18,928 nt of DNA from CAYPZL01 sp964415045. Lineage in GTDB: Bacteria > Planctomycetota > Phycisphaerae > Sedimentisphaerales > Anaerobacaceae. The stretch lies in the NCBI GenBank assembly GCA_964415045.1, contig CAYPZL010000110.1, positions 1 through 18,928 on the forward strand, in the 5' to 3' direction. Made by a program: the position numbers and the translations under genes. Shown here one piece after another: positions 17,013 to 18,928 of this stretch. Positions within the stretch are counted from its first letter, which is position 1, and each line of letters begins with the position of its first letter. Below the pieces are notes generated by a model, which saw only the letters and a program-made list of their open reading frames with translations, did no database searches and was not told where the DNA came from.

Positions 17013-17363
17013 ATGATGTCGGCAAGCCCTCTCAAGAAGCCGGAACCGGTGACTCGGCAGCAGATCAGCGCGATGGTCGAGCGCATTGTCCATCGTTTCG
17101 CCCCGGAGAGGATCATTCTCTTCGGTTCATGTGCTCGTCGTGATGCCGATGCGGACAGCGATGTCGATCTTCTCATCGTTATGCCTGTAAAGGGCTCGTG
17201 CCGCAAGAAAGCGGTGGAAGTCGCTGTGGCCCTGCACGATTTTGCCGTCCCGAAGGATGTCATCATTGTCACGCCGGAAGAATTCGCATGGCGCAAGGAC
17301 GTGGTGGGCACCATCGAGTGGCCGGCGTCGCGTGAGGGGGAGGTCTTGTATGCCCGAGCCTGA
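17013..17363 (+). CDS. MNT-type nucleotidyltransferase (module 2)
   Basis: A minimal nucleotidyltransferase of 116 residues. It carries the full signature ILFGSCARRDADADSDVD: G38, S39 and the D50-x-D52 pair with the common x10 spacing. The C-terminus EGEVLYARA fits the family. A TACAAT at 16991-16996 could be a -10 box with a start close to the coding region, but no good -35 is seen. It overlaps the HEPN gene by 14 bases. As in known type VII systems it is expected to modify its HEPN partner with AMP and be the antitoxin; this is inference. The ATG at 17013 or 17016 has only a weak GTGAG ribosome site. It differs from module 1 in sequence and in motif spacing. Confidence 0.87.
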   Translation: MMSASPLKKPEPVTRQQISAMVERIVHRFAPERIILFGSCARRDADADSDVDLLIVMPVKGSCRKKAVEVAVALHDFAVPKDVIIVTPEEFAWRKDVVGTIEWPASREGEVLYARA

Positions 17364-17763
17364 TAAAATCGCGGCGGTCGTGCAGGGCTGGGTCACCAAG
17401 GCCGAGAACGATCTGAAAAACGCGACGCACACGCTCAAGTTAGGGCGCGAGTGTCCGACTGATACGGTCTGCTTTCACGCACAGCAGTGCGTGGAGAAGT
17501 ATGTGAAGGCTTTTCTTGTGGCTACAGGGGTCGAGTTCCCCCGGACGCATGATGTTGAAATGCTCGTTACATTGATGCCGCAAAGCGCCCGGCCTAGTCT
17601 CACACTGGTAGAGCAAAGAACACTCACCAACTACGCCACGGCCCTTCGCTACCCCAGCCCTTACGAACCGGTCACACTGTCAGAAGCGAGGGAAGCAGTC
17701 AAGCTGGCCCGACGTGTACGTCGTGAGATACGACGGCTCCTGGAAGGGGAAGCGCTCTTCTGA
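17350..17763 (+). CDS. HEPN domain protein (MNT-HEPN module 2)
   Basis: A HEPN-fold protein of 137 residues. The helical pattern WVTKAENDLKNATHTL, CFHAQQCVEKYVKAFLV and FPRTHDVEMLVTL places it with COG2250-like HEPN. There is no R-x4-6-H ribonuclease motif: the only R-H proximity is R-T-H in FPRTHD. A C-terminal helix rich in Arg (RRVRREIRRLLEG) follows. The start at 17350 is inside the nucleotidyltransferase gene. Upstream in-frame codons exist but lie far inside that gene. It ends 47 bases before the convergent thioredoxin gene. The function is inferred from the pair. Confidence 0.87.
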   Translation: MPEPDKIAAVVQGWVTKAENDLKNATHTLKLGRECPTDTVCFHAQQCVEKYVKAFLVATGVEFPRTHDVEMLVTLMPQSARPSLTLVEQRTLTNYATALRYPSPYEPVTLSEAREAVKLARRVRREIRRLLEGEALF

Positions 17764-17810
17764 GGCGCCCTTGGAAGATTCTGCCCAGATGCGATTTTGC
17801 GCGAGGGTCC

Positions 17811-18350
17811 TTAGCTTATGAGTTCGTCGAGGATTTTGGTGCAGGTGTCTTTGGGTTGGAGGCCGACGAGGCGGCGGACGGGCTCGCCGTCGACGAAGAA
17901 CAGGACGGCAGGGATGGCCTGGATGCCGTAGCGGTTAGCCAGCTCGCGGGCGTGGTCGACCTTGACTTTGCACACCACGGCCCGATCCTGGTACTGGCTG
18001 GCCAGCTCGTCGATGGTCGGCGCGAGCCGGCGGCAGGGCGGGCACGAGTTCGAGTAGAAGTCCACCAGCACCGGCTGCTCCGCCTTGAGGACGTGGCGCT
18101 CGAAGTCGTTGGCGTTGTCGATGTGGAGGACCGCAGCTTCGCTGTCGCTCACGGGTCCGGTATCGCGTGTCGAGCGGACGGAGAAGGCGAAGACGCCCCC
18201 GAGCGTCGCACCGAAGAACGCCCCGCGCCACGGATTGGCGGTGAGCGGACACGCTCCCGTGGAGCACTTTCCGAAGTAACCCATCATGGCCCCGAGGGCG
18301 CCGCCGAAAAACAACCCTGCTGCCAACTGAATGAACATGACTTTTGTCAT
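17811..18350 (-). CDS. Membrane-anchored thioredoxin-like protein with CPPC motif
   Basis: A 179-residue protein. The N-terminus has two hydrophobic segments (about 5-26 and 43-58) flanking CSTGACPLTANP at 29-40, a pattern of DUF6132-like small membrane domains. The thioredoxin fold follows from about 75: LVDFYSNSCPPCRRL has C103 and C106 in a CPPC active site, and IQAIPAVLFF holds the cis-proline. It probably reduces or oxidises disulfides at the membrane; the side of the membrane is not clear from sequence. The ATG at 18350 is eight bases after GGGAG. It lies 55 bases after marR in the same direction, so the two likely form an operon. A CPPC site is less common than CGPC and usually shifts redox potential; that consequence is inference. 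Confidence 0.88.
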   Translation of the reverse strand: MTKVMFIQLAAGLFFGGALGAMMGYFGKCSTGACPLTANPWRGAFFGATLGGVFAFSVRSTRDTGPVSDSEAAVLHIDNANDFERHVLKAEQPVLVDFYSNSCPPCRRLAPTIDELASQYQDRAVVCKVKVDHARELANRYGIQAIPAVLFFVDGEPVRRLVGLQPKDTCTKILDELIS

Positions 18351-18405
18351 CGTATTGTCTCCCAATCTATCTTTCTCTTTGCGTCGGCGCCGTTTGCAGA
18401 GGGGC

Positions 18406-18816
18406 TTATAAAGCCGCCTCCAGCAACTCCAGCGCGTACGTCACTTTTTGCAGTTTCTCTTCGTCGAGCCGGCGGCGCAAGCGCTCTTCGCAGGCAGCCA
18501 TGCGCTCGCTGATTCGCCGCCGGGTCCTTCGTCCTTTGGCCGTCAGCGAGACGAGAACGGCACGCCGGTCTTCCGCACTCGGCTTTGCTTTTACGTAGCC
18601 GTGGGTCACCAGCTTGTTCAGCACCCGGCTGCCGCGCGAGGGCGACAGCCCCATACCCGCGGCGAACGCGCAGCCGGAGATCTCCTGATCCTCGTCCAGA
18701 ACGATCAAGCCGTTGAACTCGGCCTGCGACAACCCCAGCTCCTCCTGAATCTGCTCTTCGTTGCCCTGACATCGGTACTTGATGGCCAGAATCAGCTCGA
18801 AAAGGCGCTTGCCCAT
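18406..18816 (-). CDS. MarR family transcriptional regulator
   Basis: A winged-helix regulator of 136 residues. The recognition helix region is SPSRGSRVLNKLVTHGYV and the wing is AEDRRAVLVSLTAKGRR, both typical of MarR. Dimerisation helices lie at both ends. Cysteines at 16 and 49 could be redox-sensitive. The start ATG at 18816 has GGGAG six bases upstream; an in-frame ATG at 18873 would extend it by 19 residues through the palindromic operator, which makes it unlikely. It precedes the membrane thioredoxin gene. The near-perfect palindrome upstream suggests that it represses its own operon, perhaps in response to oxidants. Confidence 0.92.
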   Translation of the reverse strand: MGKRLFELILAIKYRCQGNEEQIQEELGLSQAEFNGLIVLDEDQEISGCAFAAGMGLSPSRGSRVLNKLVTHGYVKAKPSAEDRRAVLVSLTAKGRRTRRRISERMAACEERLRRRLDEEKLQKVTYALELLEAAL

Positions 18817-18845
18817 CTTCTTCTCCCGCGAGAGCGTCCAATAAA

Positions 18846-18872
18846 TGCCATTGGCAATAATTGCTAATGGCA
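18846..18872. promoter_or_regulatory. Near-perfect 27-base palindrome, probable MarR operator
   Basis: TGCCATTGGCAAT and ATTGCTAATGGCA flank a central A at 18859 and are reverse complements at 12 of 13 positions. Each half itself contains a smaller palindrome: TGCCA-T-TGGCA at 18846-18856 and TGCTA-A-TGGCA at 18862-18872. It lies 29 bases before the marR start and just downstream of a -10 box, where a bound dimer would block initiation. Binding by this MarR is inferred. Confidence 0.75.
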
Positions 18873-18873
18873 A

Positions 18874-18901
18874 CTAATACCACAGCGCGACTTACTCACA
18901 A
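18874..18901 (-). promoter_or_regulatory. Promoter of the marR-thioredoxin operon
   Basis: On the minus strand TTGTGA (18896-18901) and TATTAG (18874-18879) are 16 bases apart. The start of transcription would lie within the palindrome at 18846-18872. The spacing is one base short of ideal, and only sequence match supports it. Confidence 0.45.
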
Positions 18902-18928
18902 TTCACCCGGTATACAGGACTTCAGTTT

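Overview
The window looks like a piece of a G+C-rich bacterial chromosome, most likely a planctomycete (Phycisphaerae-like). The base for this is circumstantial. Housekeeping genes are G+C-rich, GTG and TTG starts occur, there is a Minf_1886-family gene of the kind common in Planctomycetota and Verrucomicrobiota, and the long intergenic region is filled with A/T-rich repeats of a type I recall from planctomycete genomes. The assignment is inference; no rRNA gene or marker tree is available here. Positions 12405-12504 are 100 Ns, so the window is a scaffold with a gap of unknown true length.

Layout. Positions 73-3537 carry dnaE, the DNA polymerase III alpha subunit, with an apparently complete PHP metal site. 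Positions 3571-6158 are an accessory block of small genes: a tail-anchored protein, a MNT-HEPN nucleotidyltransferase/HEPN pair, a lipoprotein, and a small ORF followed by an AbiEii-like nucleotidyltransferase. Positions 6174-11203 hold tmk, holB, ricT (PSP1 family) and metG in the same relative order as in Bacillus. A Minf_1886-family gene follows at 11473. Positions 11827-12562 have no confident gene. They hold an interspersed inverted-repeat element, a second copy of a long palindromic A/T-rich repeat whose first copy lies at 11259-11349, and the assembly gap. Positions 12563-16806 are the classic MoxR ATPase / DUF58 / transmembrane transglutaminase trio, packed as an operon. A second MNT-HEPN pair lies at 17013-17763. 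On the minus strand, a MarR-type regulator (18406-18816) and a membrane-anchored CPPC thioredoxin (17811-18350) form a small operon behind a strong near-perfect palindrome.

How the genes work together. dnaE, holB and tmk serve DNA replication and dTTP supply, and metG serves translation. ricT belongs to a family linked to RNA processing and Fe-S/FAD-dependent regulation. The MoxR trio probably acts at the cell envelope. The two MNT-HEPN pairs, and possibly the third nucleotidyltransferase pair, look like toxin-antitoxin modules placed between housekeeping blocks. The MarR/thioredoxin pair looks like a redox-responsive, self-regulated unit. No single large unknown system is evident. The most interesting material is the three nucleotidyltransferase modules, the MarR operator, and the repeat family that sits directly in front of start codons.
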